Below are positions 27,593-35,878 of a stretch of 64,000 nt of DNA, piece after piece. Source of the DNA: a virus; IMG/VR virus record IMGVR_UViG_3300042446_000849, positions 55,377 to 119,376 of that record; one strand, written 5' to 3'. The notes beneath the pieces are model-generated. The model was not told the origin of the DNA. It made no database searches and saw nothing but the letters and a program-made list of their open reading frames with translations. Numbering within the stretch: position 1 is the first letter of the stretch; each line of letters starts with the position of its first letter. Position numbers and translations under genes: made by a program.

Positions 27593-30124
27593 TTAACCTA
27601 GATTTACCAATTTATTGTATTTAGATTGATGGTTCACAAATGTTTGAACACTTGCGCCCCTTGATTGTACCAATGCGCCTTTGTCAGATAAGAACGCAAC
27701 GTGTATCCATGCAACTCTAATTTTATCTGTGCCGGCATATGTTTCATATTCTAAAAGAACTTGTCTGTGAGGAACATTTGCTGTAATCCATGCGGCAATA
27801 TCTTTAATATCGCTAATTTTTCTATTTGGCCAAACTAAATCTGCAGCAGCACCTATTCCATGATCACTACCATTTGTGCCAATTCTAAAACCGCTACTAA
27901 TAATCATACCTGGATATTTTGCATTAATCGGCTCTAAAACATTTTCCGCCAACTGTATTAGATTACAAACAATATCTTGCTCCTGTAATCCTCGTTGTGC
28001 TTGTAAGGCTGGTCCAAATTTCCCAACTAACAAATTACCAAGTGTAAACGATTTTGATAATTTAAATGATCGAGGAAAACTGTTATTAAACTTAGTGCAT
28101 ATCTCACAATCTGCTTGTAATATTTTTGCGTTTGATACTACACCAATGCTTCTAGCAAACAAGTCTCCTGCTTTAGGAGTTAGTTGAATATTATTTGATA
28201 TTTCACCTGCCGCTTCTCTTTGTTTATTATATGCATCTGCTTCTGGCTCGCCGGAATCTAATAAGAATGAATCATCATTTAAAGCTTTTCTTTGTAATAC
28301 TGGTATTTGTGTAGTGTTGGGTGTCTTCTTTGTTGGTGGTGTTAATACACTTAATGCAATTGCTTTTATAATATTTGCACCCATTTTTGTTTTTACTATT
28401 GCAGCATCAATTAATACTGTTAATCCACCCTTCAAACTTAATGTGCCAGTAGAACTAGACTGAAGATTTAAATCTGAACTAGATTTAATATTAATTGCTC
28501 CACCACTAGATCTCATACTTATGCTTTTGCCTTGTATGTTGATAGCTCCTTCTGATGCAATATCTAAACCTTTTTTTGCAGTTACAATTGCTGTATCTGC
28601 AACTACAGCTATGTTGCCTGCGGATTGAACTAAAGTATCGCCGCGCCCTGTTACTGACAAATCACCTTCTACTTCTATAACAGCATTGTCCTTAACTAAT
28701 ATACTTGTTTTGCCTTCCACGGTTAAACAATGCGCACCCTTAACATAAACAAAATTATTACGATCCATTATCTCATAATTTTCGCCTACTGTTTTCCTGA
28801 CCATTGACCCATTTACATCTATTTCAATATAGGTTCCTTTTTTGTGGAATACCTGTATTCTTTCAGCGTTAGGTGTACTATCTATTTCTATAACATGACC
28901 AGCTTCTGTTTCTATTACTTGATTATATGGGTAATTGCCCGCAAATGCTGGATCAGGCTCATCCCAAGTTTGAGATGTTCTAGCCAATTGTATATTTTCT
29001 ATCTTATTATTTTCTTTTACCTGAAAAGATAAATGAGACCTATCACCTACTGCAAGTTTATTAACATCGGATAACCCGGCATACTCAAATTTTGGATATT
29101 TTTTATTGGGATCTTCAAACCCCTTTGCCTTAGCTAAATCTTCATTATTTAATGTAGATGTATTTGGTAAATAGTTACCCGCTTCTTCATATGTTCTAAA
29201 AAACTCTGTAGAGTCACCGCCCAATATAGAATTGCCAACGATAAAAAAGTCTCTTGCCTTTGTACCAGCATATGTTTTTTTATCTAACTTGTCAGAATTT
29301 TTTGCTCCCATTACGTGAGCAGATGCTAACAACCCACCTACAACTTGATAGTTATCTGTTTCTTTTACCTTGCCCAATCTGACTAACGTATCATAGTTAC
29401 TTTTCGTATAATCAAACATTGCTGTTTCTTGAACACTTGTACTAGCTAAAAAATCACTTTTAGATTTTATGCCGCCTTTGTTTGTCCAATTTAAATTGTT
29501 GTCTGCTATATCACTAGTGATAATTCCCCCAGGCGGTCTTCGTAAATATCCAAGATCAATTAGCGTAGATAGTGATAACTGATATTTTCCCAATTCTCCA
29601 CTATCACCAACTTTAGTGTAAACACCCGCTGATAAAGTATCGCCTATTGCTTTAGTTAATTTTGTTAAGTCTTGAGACTTTAAAGGTAATAAAGTTTCCG
29701 TGGCATCTAATTGTACTGCATCATTCTTAATAGCATTGCCCAATGGATCATATACTATATTATTTCTACTGTCTTTTAGTGTGTTTGTTTCTATACTTGC
29801 TTGAACCTGTTTTGCTTTTGTTTCTGCATTTGACGATGGTTTGCCTGCAATCGTTCCCATCATTACAGGTTGTTGTGCCTCCTCACCATCTAAAAACCAA
29901 CCCACAACCCAAGAGCCAGTTACTATTCCTATCGGTGTTGTTCCAACTCCTGATGCTGCCGCCGAAGTTATTGGTTGTATAGGTATAGCCCATGGCAAGT
30001 CTTTTGTCGGTAATATTGTTATGTCATCAGTGTGGTATCCAAATATTCTAACTCGGCAACGACCAAGTTTTTCGGGATCGTCTCTACTCTCAACAACACC
30101 TGACCACCAAACCATTTCTTTCAT
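27593..30124 (-). CDS. 5: Baseplate hub/needle protein gp5 with a lytic-transglycosylase-like insert and an M15-type peptidase tail
   Basis: An 843-residue spike protein. Residues about 1-110 are the gp5 OB-fold (WWSGVVESRDDPEKLGRCRV, WVVGWFLDGEEAQQPVMMG). Residues about 165-310 resemble a lysozyme/transglycosylase-type domain (GELGKYQLSLSTLIDLGYL; GGLLASAHVMGAKN) in the place where T4 gp5 has its lysozyme. Residues about 430-620 are a repetitive beta-helix needle (AINIQGKSISMRSSGGAINI). The C-terminal ~150 residues have SDHGIGAAADLVW, fitting the SxHxxGxAxD zinc motif of M15 peptidases, and a later His in WIHVAF. It therefore appears to carry two peptidoglycan-cutting domains. A 4-nt overlap joins it to gp27. 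Confidence 0.85.
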   Translation of the reverse strand: MKEMVWWSGVVESRDDPEKLGRCRVRIFGYHTDDITILPTKDLPWAIPIQPITSAAASGVGTTPIGIVTGSWVVGWFLDGEEAQQPVMMGTIAGKPSSNAETKAKQVQASIETNTLKDSRNNIVYDPLGNAIKNDAVQLDATETLLPLKSQDLTKLTKAIGDTLSAGVYTKVGDSGELGKYQLSLSTLIDLGYLRRPPGGIITSDIADNNLNWTNKGGIKSKSDFLASTSVQETAMFDYTKSNYDTLVRLGKVKETDNYQVVGGLLASAHVMGAKNSDKLDKKTYAGTKARDFFIVGNSILGGDSTEFFRTYEEAGNYLPNTSTLNNEDLAKAKGFEDPNKKYPKFEYAGLSDVNKLAVGDRSHLSFQVKENNKIENIQLARTSQTWDEPDPAFAGNYPYNQVIETEAGHVIEIDSTPNAERIQVFHKKGTYIEIDVNGSMVRKTVGENYEIMDRNNFVYVKGAHCLTVEGKTSILVKDNAVIEVEGDLSVTGRGDTLVQSAGNIAVVADTAIVTAKKGLDIASEGAINIQGKSISMRSSGGAINIKSSSDLNLQSSSTGTLSLKGGLTVLIDAAIVKTKMGANIIKAIALSVLTPPTKKTPNTTQIPVLQRKALNDDSFLLDSGEPEADAYNKQREAAGEISNNIQLTPKAGDLFARSIGVVSNAKILQADCEICTKFNNSFPRSFKLSKSFTLGNLLVGKFGPALQAQRGLQEQDIVCNLIQLAENVLEPINAKYPGMIISSGFRIGTNGSDHGIGAAADLVWPNRKISDIKDIAAWITANVPHRQVLLEYETYAGTDKIRVAWIHVAFLSDKGALVQSRGASVQTFVNHQSKYNKLVNLG

Positions 30125-31467
30125 TTCTGCACCTCTTTACTTAGAAAAGAATTTCTAGTAACATCCATTGTAATATAATGCGTTCTAAGATTGATTTTAT
30201 GTGATAAACTTGTAATCAAATAGTAACCTGAATACAACAGATCATCTACATATTCAGTTTTATCTTCTTCAGTTAAGGCTCCGCCTTTTTTCTTTGGCAC
30301 TCTAACTTGTATAATGTTACCTGCTTCTACATCTGTTCTTCCGGGTATTACCAGTTCCATTTTTAAATTATCCAGTTCTACCAAATTTGATCGTCTATTA
30401 CCAAAGATATTTTTATATTTTACATCAAAATTTTCTGGATTATCATTGTGTAGTTTTGAATAACTAAAATTTATATCGACATATGATAATGCGTTTCTTA
30501 CAATTGCTGGATCAAATATTGGTGTAGATTTTGTCCCATCCATATGATTGTATTTTGAGAATTCTGTGCCGTGATCGTAATCAACATTTGTAAATTTTTT
30601 ATTATATAAATCCACATCGATTATTCTATTGGACAAATAACCAGACATAGAATTATCTAACTGATCAAATGATTTACTAACACTTAAATTTTTAATTGCG
30701 TACATAGATTTATGCCGCTCATCAGTTGTAAGTGAATTAATAAAAGACTGAGAGTAAATATATTCGCCTATACTTAATTCTGCGGGGTTTTTAAATAACG
30801 CGCCAATGTTACCAAAATAAAATCCTTTGGTAGTTTCCCAAAATAAGTAATTTGCTGGTTCATTATTCTTAGGAAAAGTTTTGCTCGCAATCCAATTGAT
30901 ACATTCTACGGGTGTCCATCCTGGACTTACAAATTTTATAGTATTTGATGACTCACCAAATATTACTAAAGGTGTTTTTACCTTACCAAGTTCAGAAGTA
31001 TCTAACGCAACATTTCTATCAGCTTGCATATAATCTAGATATATTCTCGCAACCAATTCTTCAGGTGTACCTTCAAATCCTTTAAAGATTGGATTGAGTA
31101 CATCATTAAATGTTTCTATAGATGCAAAATTTAATTGGTATACCAAAGTACTACCATCATTATAATATTTTTTGTCTTCTAATCCATATACTTTAAATGC
31201 TTTAGATATTGCATCTTTATCATCTAGACTAGGAGTTTTTACTGTTATAATTAAATACTCTTCACCCAACAACGCAAATTCTTCTGCAAGATTTCTGCTG
31301 TCAGATAAAGTTAACGTACCAGATACACCTGGTGCAAATATACTTTCGTAAATATTTAATTCAATCAAGTAATCTGTGAGATTGACATACTTACCTTGTG
31401 TAATAGATACTAGAACAAGATTTTGTATTAATACTTCACCAGGTGTTTGTAGAACTTCTTCAAGCAT
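30121..31467 (-). CDS. 27: Baseplate central hub protein gp27
   Basis: A 448-residue hub protein; with gp5 it forms the centre of the baseplate. Segments IELNIYESIFAPGVSGTLTL and SRNLAEEFALLGEEYLII, then VYGLEDKKYYNDGSTLVYQL, TPEELVARIYLDYM and the C-terminal YYLITSLSHKINLRTHYITM correspond to the gp27/tube-like hub fold. It neighbours gp5 and gp53. Sequence identity to T4 gp27 is low, but order and motifs agree. Confidence 0.8.
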   Translation of the reverse strand: MLEEVLQTPGEVLIQNLVLVSITQGKYVNLTDYLIELNIYESIFAPGVSGTLTLSDSRNLAEEFALLGEEYLIITVKTPSLDDKDAISKAFKVYGLEDKKYYNDGSTLVYQLNFASIETFNDVLNPIFKGFEGTPEELVARIYLDYMQADRNVALDTSELGKVKTPLVIFGESSNTIKFVSPGWTPVECINWIASKTFPKNNEPANYLFWETTKGFYFGNIGALFKNPAELSIGEYIYSQSFINSLTTDERHKSMYAIKNLSVSKSFDQLDNSMSGYLSNRIIDVDLYNKKFTNVDYDHGTEFSKYNHMDGTKSTPIFDPAIVRNALSYVDINFSYSKLHNDNPENFDVKYKNIFGNRRSNLVELDNLKMELVIPGRTDVEAGNIIQVRVPKKKGGALTEEDKTEYVDDLLYSGYYLITSLSHKINLRTHYITMDVTRNSFLSKEVQK

Positions 31468-32075
31468 TATGTTTGTATTAATTTCTTATAGTTAGTTAAA
31501 ACTTCTTGCACAATTTCCGGTTTTAATATTTTAATATTTCTATAACCTTCATTTTTATTTTGTTCAATTTCAAAATTACTTTCAAATTGAACTATTGTAT
31601 TTGAGGTTTGATATGATATTGGTGTATTAATTGCATCAGGATCTGTATCTTCAAATAGTATTCTAATTGGGTCTTTATGTGTAGATTCTTCATCAAGAAC
31701 AAAAAATGTTTCTACCTGATATCCTTTTGCATTTACCGCTCTATTAATAGTAAAAACATTTTGATCTGATCCATATTTGTCGGAAACAACTTTAAATAAA
31801 TTTTCTTCAGACAACGGCCATTCAAATCTAGGATCAATTACATTATTAACCATTAATATTAGCCAATGTAAATTTTGTGTACCATAAAATCTATATGAAA
31901 TATCTTCGGGAGTTTCGCCGTGAAGAACTTCATAAGTTTCATAGAACGAAGAGTTTTCTTGATATTCTTTAGATAGTATAACTCTTTTAAAAATGTCTAC
32001 TACAACCTGTTCGCTGTCATAATCATCTAGTGTATATGATATCCTTGGGAAGCTTTCGAAAAAATTAGTAGCCAT
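31467..32075 (-). CDS. 53: Baseplate wedge subunit gp53
   Basis: A 202-residue wedge protein. Conserved parts are FFESFPRISYTLDD, the LysM-like central region VLHGETPEDISYRFYG, and NLHWLILMVNNVIDPRFEWP, standard for gp53. One-base overlap with gp27 and 11-base overlap with gp48 tie the three genes together. Confidence 0.9.
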   Translation of the reverse strand: MATNFFESFPRISYTLDDYDSEQVVVDIFKRVILSKEYQENSSFYETYEVLHGETPEDISYRFYGTQNLHWLILMVNNVIDPRFEWPLSEENLFKVVSDKYGSDQNVFTINRAVNAKGYQVETFFVLDEESTHKDPIRILFEDTDPDAINTPISYQTSNTIVQFESNFEIEQNKNEGYRNIKILKPEIVQEVLTNYKKLIQT

Positions 32076-33207
32076 TTTCTTCTATTCCTTCAGAAGTCAT
32101 TTGTTCTAGTTCTTTGAATGTTAAATTAATACCAACTTCAACAGGAGACCCATCTTCAAATGTTGCAAATTGATCGCCGCCATACTCTACCGACATATCT
32201 GTTAATGCACATTTGGCAAATTTATTAATATAATTATTTTCTTTGTCTTTAAAATAATATTGAATATCAAATTCCGATGGATAAATGTAGAATAATTTTC
32301 CGCTAGTCAATTCCGGATGCATATGTATTTTAAGCATCTCAATTATTTTAAATACTTTTTGACTTTCACTTTTATTCTTTGGGAAAAATTTATATCTAAA
32401 GTTAAATGTTCTATAATCTACAGATTCAAAAAGAACTTCTCTAAAAGGATTTGTTTTTGTTCTTGAAGATAACTCTCTCAAATCATTTAAAGTTCCACCA
32501 GCACGATTACCTAATTGTGGTAGTTTAACTAATTCGCTCAAGAACCTTGCTTGTATTTCTTTTGACATATCGCCAAGAGCACCCCTTGTTGCTGCAGCAG
32601 ACCCTTCGACTAACATACCTGTTAAGGCGCCCATATCCATATCACCATAATTTACACCATATTTTACAGATGGTCTTTCTTCAACGTGTAATGTAATTAC
32701 TTCTTTTAGCCTTAGTGTTGATCCAGATGAAAATGGTTCATAATTCATTTTATCTATCATATTAGTAATAAGCCTTGCACCGCCACCTGCAATTGCCGAT
32801 CTTTTTAGTGTGTCAAATATTTTAGATCTCATACCAACACTTGCCAAAAAGGCACCTGCAGCCGCAATCTTACCCGCGTTGTCTTTTACTGTTGTTACCC
32901 CTGCCTCTGCCGCAGATTGCGTTATTCTAGAAGTATTTTCATTTAACGCATCTATTCTTTTTTGTTCGTCTATACTTACAAGATGATCGGAAAACTGTGC
33001 TCTTTTTCCCTGGGTGCTTTTTTCACGTACATTAATGTAAAATGCAACATAATGCTGTAAATCCGGTTTTACTCGCAACCCTTCCGGATATTCAAAGGTA
33101 CCAATATTGTACCCTCGTATTTGATCTTGATTCTTATACGGTGCTTCATTTTGTTTTCTACCCTCAGATACTACATCAGAAGGGGGAGTAAATTGAGATT
33201 GGGCCAT
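32065..33207 (-). CDS. 48: Baseplate tail-tube cap gp48
   Basis: A protein of 380 residues that caps the hub and starts the tail tube. Conserved segments are YPEGLRVKPDLQHYVAFYIN and, in the C-terminal half, FESVDYRTFNFRYKFFPKN followed by IEMLKIHMHPEL. I place the start at the ATG at 33207 (MAQSQFTPPSDV). The frame stays open to a TTG at 33264, but that would overlap the divergent gp4 gene and would lie upstream of the TATAAATA promoter. Confidence 0.85.
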   Translation of the reverse strand: MAQSQFTPPSDVVSEGRKQNEAPYKNQDQIRGYNIGTFEYPEGLRVKPDLQHYVAFYINVREKSTQGKRAQFSDHLVSIDEQKRIDALNENTSRITQSAAEAGVTTVKDNAGKIAAAGAFLASVGMRSKIFDTLKRSAIAGGGARLITNMIDKMNYEPFSSGSTLRLKEVITLHVEERPSVKYGVNYGDMDMGALTGMLVEGSAAATRGALGDMSKEIQARFLSELVKLPQLGNRAGGTLNDLRELSSRTKTNPFREVLFESVDYRTFNFRYKFFPKNKSESQKVFKIIEMLKIHMHPELTSGKLFYIYPSEFDIQYYFKDKENNYINKFAKCALTDMSVEYGGDQFATFEDGSPVEVGINLTFKELEQMTSEGIEENGY

Positions 33208-33216
33208 GTCTGTGGT

Positions 33217-33224
33217 AATAAATA
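33217..33224 (+). promoter_or_regulatory. Candidate late promoter for the plus-strand gp4 operon
   Basis: The plus strand reads AATAAATA, one base from the T4 late consensus, about 27 nt before the gp4 ATG. It lies between the divergent gp48 and gp4 genes. It is a weaker match than its minus-strand partner. Confidence 0.4.
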
Positions 33225-33239
33225 TTGTTGGATCATAAT

Positions 33240-33247
33240 TATTTATA
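33240..33247 (-). promoter_or_regulatory. T4-type late promoter for the baseplate operon
   Basis: The minus strand reads TATAAATA exactly, 33 nt upstream of the gp48 ATG at 33207. It would drive gp48-gp53-gp27-gp5 and the rest of the leftward baseplate operon. Confidence 0.65.
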
Positions 33248-33250
33248 TAG

Positions 33251-33706
33251 ATGACGTATACCAAAACCTACAAGGGCAAATTTAGAGTCGATAATCCCGG
33301 CAAATATAAGGGCGATATAAGCAATATTGTTTATAGATCTCTATGGGAATTGCGATTTATGAAATGGTGCGATAAGAACCAATCTGTAGAGGAATGGGGC
33401 TCTGAGACCGTGATTGTGCCCTACATATCGCCGATTGATAGGAAAGCACATAGATATTTTGTTGACTTTTATGTTAAAGTTAGGAACAAAAATGGTGCTC
33501 TTCAGAAGTATCTAATAGAAATTAAGCCCGAGAGGTTCACAAAACCTCCGGCAATACCAAAGAAAAAGACTAAAAGATTTATAGACGAAGTCTTTCAATA
33601 TAGCGTAAATGACGCAAAATGGAAAGCTGCTTTTGAATTTTGTAAAGATAGAAACATGACTTTTATGATATTAACAGAAAAAGACCTAGGGATAATTAAT
33701 GGCTGA
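33251..33706 (+). CDS. 4: Head completion protein gp4
   Basis: A 151-residue protein similar to T4 gp4 (gp50), needed to finish the filled head. It contains VDNPGKYKGDISNIVYRSLW, then KNQSVEEWGSETVIVPY and FVDFYVKVRN plus YLIEIKPERF. The spacing of D in VDFY and E-x-K in IEIKP fits a TnsA/PD-(D/E)XK nuclease fold. It starts the only plus-strand operon in the window and overlaps the next gene by 8 nt. Confidence 0.88.
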   Translation: MTYTKTYKGKFRVDNPGKYKGDISNIVYRSLWELRFMKWCDKNQSVEEWGSETVIVPYISPIDRKAHRYFVDFYVKVRNKNGALQKYLIEIKPERFTKPPAIPKKKTKRFIDEVFQYSVNDAKWKAAFEFCKDRNMTFMILTEKDLGIING

Positions 33707-34274
33707 TAACATTTTTAAAACAGTTAATATGAAAGCTGGCGATGCCCAGAAATCATACACTTGGTATAGAAATCAGGTCAGAAACTTAGGTTCTGGCGTG
33801 TCGGGTTTACAGTTAATACGTAACGAAACTTTAACTAATAGAATAAAACCGGGTGAAATGTACTTGTTTATGTATGATCCAAAGCATAAAGATACGTTGC
33901 CATACTATGACACAATGCCATTGGTACTTCCTTTTAAACAATTACCCGATGGTTTTTTAGGTATTAATTTACACTATTTGCCTTATCTAGCTAGATTTAA
34001 TTTATTGGGCGCACTCAGTAAATTAGCAACAGATAAGAACATGGATGAAAAAACACGAATACAAATTTCGTGGCAAATATTAAACAGTTCTACAAAATAT
34101 CTAGCCGCAACTGCGTGCGTGAAGCATTATCTAAACGATCATTTAAGAACAAGATTTTTAAAAATAGATTATCGCGATTGGGTAACAGCGGCAATGTTGC
34201 CAGTTGAAAACTTCAAGAAAGCAAAGAAAGAAGTTGTATGGCAAGAAACAAAAAACAAATTCAAGTGGTATTAA
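33699..34274 (+). CDS. 2: gp2-like DNA end protector/virion protein
   Basis: A 191-residue protein. GEMYLFMYDPKHKDTLPYYD, then PLVLPFKQLPDGFLGINLHY and LNSSTKYLAATACVKHYL are conserved in T4-like phages of aquatic bacteria, where the family is usually labelled DNA end protector gp2. The link to T4 gp2 is by family label and by its place next to gp4; I cannot confirm it from residues alone. Confidence 0.65.
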   Translation: MADNIFKTVNMKAGDAQKSYTWYRNQVRNLGSGVSGLQLIRNETLTNRIKPGEMYLFMYDPKHKDTLPYYDTMPLVLPFKQLPDGFLGINLHYLPYLARFNLLGALSKLATDKNMDEKTRIQISWQILNSSTKYLAATACVKHYLNDHLRTRFLKIDYRDWVTAAMLPVENFKKAKKEVVWQETKNKFKWY

Positions 34275-34982
34275 ATGGCTAATTTTTCTCTAAAACGATT
34301 TCAAGCGGAAGTAAGACAACGAGGTCTTGCTAAACAAAACAGATTTGAAATACTGTTTCCTATACCTGCAGGATTACAAAGAGTATTTAAAGATATTCAA
34401 ATTGTAAATATGTTCTGCGAATCTACAAGTTTACCGCCTCAAAATATAAGCGTTAAAACTCAAAGAATTTACGGGCCGGTTTATCAGAGGCCTGTTAGTG
34501 CGGACTACGGCGGAGAAGGTATAACTATGACCTTCTTATTAGATCAGCAAATGGATATTAAAGCATTATTTGACGCTTGGCTGGGAATCGTTGTTGATCC
34601 AAAACAATACTTTGTGCACTATCAAAGCGATTATGTTGTACCTATTGAAATTATGCAACTTAACGAAAAAGATGAAATAACATATTCTGCATTGTTAGAA
34701 GATGCTTTTCCTAGAAACTATACGTTACTCGAATTGAATCAAAGTTCAACAAATAGCTTTCATAAACTAAGTGTAACCTTTGTTTATAGAAGATGGTCGC
34801 CTAACCACAGAATAACAAATGGTATAACATATTCTGATATTATGGCTTCAATCACACCTACAGTAATTGGATCTGTACCAAATCCTGCATATGGTTTAGA
34901 GAAAGAACAGGGATGGTATTCAAGCTCAAGAGTAACTGCACCTAAACCGCAAACTGAAGATATGATAAATGGACTTTTATAA
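34275..34982 (+). CDS. 54: Tail-tube initiator gp54-like protein
   Basis: A 235-residue protein with a tail-tube-type fold: SLKRFQAEVRQRGLAKQNRF at the start, a ligand-binding-like beta region (MTFLLDQQMDIKALFDAWLG), and KLSVTFVYRRWSP near the end, the gp19/gp54 family ending. As gp19 would be elsewhere near gp18, gp54, which sits on the baseplate and primes tube assembly, is the better fit. It starts one base after the gp2-like stop. Confidence 0.7.
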   Translation: MANFSLKRFQAEVRQRGLAKQNRFEILFPIPAGLQRVFKDIQIVNMFCESTSLPPQNISVKTQRIYGPVYQRPVSADYGGEGITMTFLLDQQMDIKALFDAWLGIVVDPKQYFVHYQSDYVVPIEIMQLNEKDEITYSALLEDAFPRNYTLLELNQSSTNSFHKLSVTFVYRRWSPNHRITNGITYSDIMASITPTVIGSVPNPAYGLEKEQGWYSSSRVTAPKPQTEDMINGLL

Positions 34983-34998
34983 TTAAACTGGAGAAATT

Positions 34999-35691
34999 AT
35001 GGCATTACCTAAATTAGAAACCCCAACATATGAATTGATTTTACCCTCTAGCGGAGAAAAAATTAAATACAGACCATTCTTAGTTAAAGAATATAAAATA
35101 CTTCTTACGGCTTTAGAATCAGATGGTGAGGAGATACACAGGATTATAACAGAGTTGGTTGATGTTTGCACATTCAATAAACTAAAGATAGACACACTAC
35201 CAAATTTTGATATTGAATATATTTTCTTAAATTTAAGAGCTAAGTCTGTAGGTGAAAATACTAATCTAACATTACAATGTAATAATTGCGAAAACAAAAT
35301 AAATTTTGAATTGGATATTACCAAAGCAGAAGTTAAAAAAGATCCAGCACATACTACAAAGATATTGATATCGGATAAAATTGGATTGGAAATGCGATAT
35401 CCAAAATTTGACGAAATGATTATAATATATCAAAATTTTAAATCTGAAAGTGTTGTTGAGCTTCTTTGCTCTTGTATTAAGTCTGTTTATACTGACGAAC
35501 AATTATACGATGATTATACTAAAGAAGAATTAATAGAATTTGTTAACTCTTTTTCAAAGAATCAATTTTCAATGCTAGAACAATTCTTTATCACTATGCC
35601 AAAAGTAGTACAACATATTGAACAAGATTGTCCAGCATGCGGTGCCCACAACGAATTAAATCTGGAGGGCCTGCAGAATTTTTTCGTCTAA
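34999..35691 (+). CDS. 26: Baseplate hub/tail-assembly protein gp26
   Basis: A 230-residue protein of the T4 gp26/gp51 family. Early LPSSGEKIKYRPFLVKEYKI and a zinc-ribbon-like pair (CNNC at about 95, CPAC at about 214) are typical. An AACTGGAGAAATT ribosome site precedes the ATG. Its 3' end carries a slippery T TTT TTC with an upstream GGAGGG, and the downstream gp51-like frame is in -1, so a longer fusion of about 290 residues may also be made. Confidence 0.85.
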   Translation: MALPKLETPTYELILPSSGEKIKYRPFLVKEYKILLTALESDGEEIHRIITELVDVCTFNKLKIDTLPNFDIEYIFLNLRAKSVGENTNLTLQCNNCENKINFELDITKAEVKKDPAHTTKILISDKIGLEMRYPKFDEMIIIYQNFKSESVVELLCSCIKSVYTDEQLYDDYTKEELIEFVNSFSKNQFSMLEQFFITMPKVVQHIEQDCPACGAHNELNLEGLQNFFV

Positions 35692-35870
35692 CTCTTTCAC
35701 ACGAAGGTCTGGTTAACTATTATCAATTAAATTTTTCGCTTATCAATAATCACAATTATTCGTTATCCGAATTAGAAAATATGATTCCGTGGGAAAGAGA
35801 TATTTACGTTACTATGTTAATAAATTATGTCAATGAACAAAATGAGAAACTTAAACACAAAAAAATCTAG
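35637..35870 (+). CDS. 51: gp51-like baseplate hub assembly protein, -1 frame relative to gp26
   Basis: The conserved part is FFRLTLSHEGLVNYYQLNFS, then YSLSELENMIPWERDIYVTM, a signature of small gp51-type proteins that follow gp26 in aquatic T4-like phages. The only starts in this frame are a TTG at 35628 and an ATG at 35637, both inside the gp26 zinc-ribbon codons and without a spaced Shine-Dalgarno. Conservation begins exactly at the slippery site, so it may be reached by -1 frameshifting from gp26 (61 residues added) and not by its own start. Confidence 0.7.
   Translation: MRCPQRIKSGGPAEFFRLTLSHEGLVNYYQLNFSLINNHNYSLSELENMIPWERDIYVTMLINYVNEQNEKLKHKKI
35664..35685 (+). promoter_or_regulatory. 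Probable programmed -1 frameshift site in gp26
   Basis: GGAGGG (35664-35669), a 9-nt spacer, and the heptamer T TTT TTC (35679-35685) in the gp26 frame, two codons before its TAA stop at 35689. A -1 slip continues into the gp51-like frame. An internal Shine-Dalgarno about 10 nt before the slip site stimulates -1 frameshifting in E. coli dnaX. Downstream structure is weak (a 4-bp stem). Confidence 0.6.
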
Positions 35871-35878
35871 GCAAATAA

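Noticed and set aside
33208-33264. Longer gp48 starting from TTG at 33264
   Set aside because: It would overlap the divergent gp4 gene and include the TATAAATA element in coding sequence; the ATG at 33207 is preferred.
35664-35669. GGAGGG as a ribosome site for gp51
   Set aside because: No start codon lies 5-10 nt downstream in the gp51 frame; it is better read as the internal Shine-Dalgarno that stimulates frameshifting.
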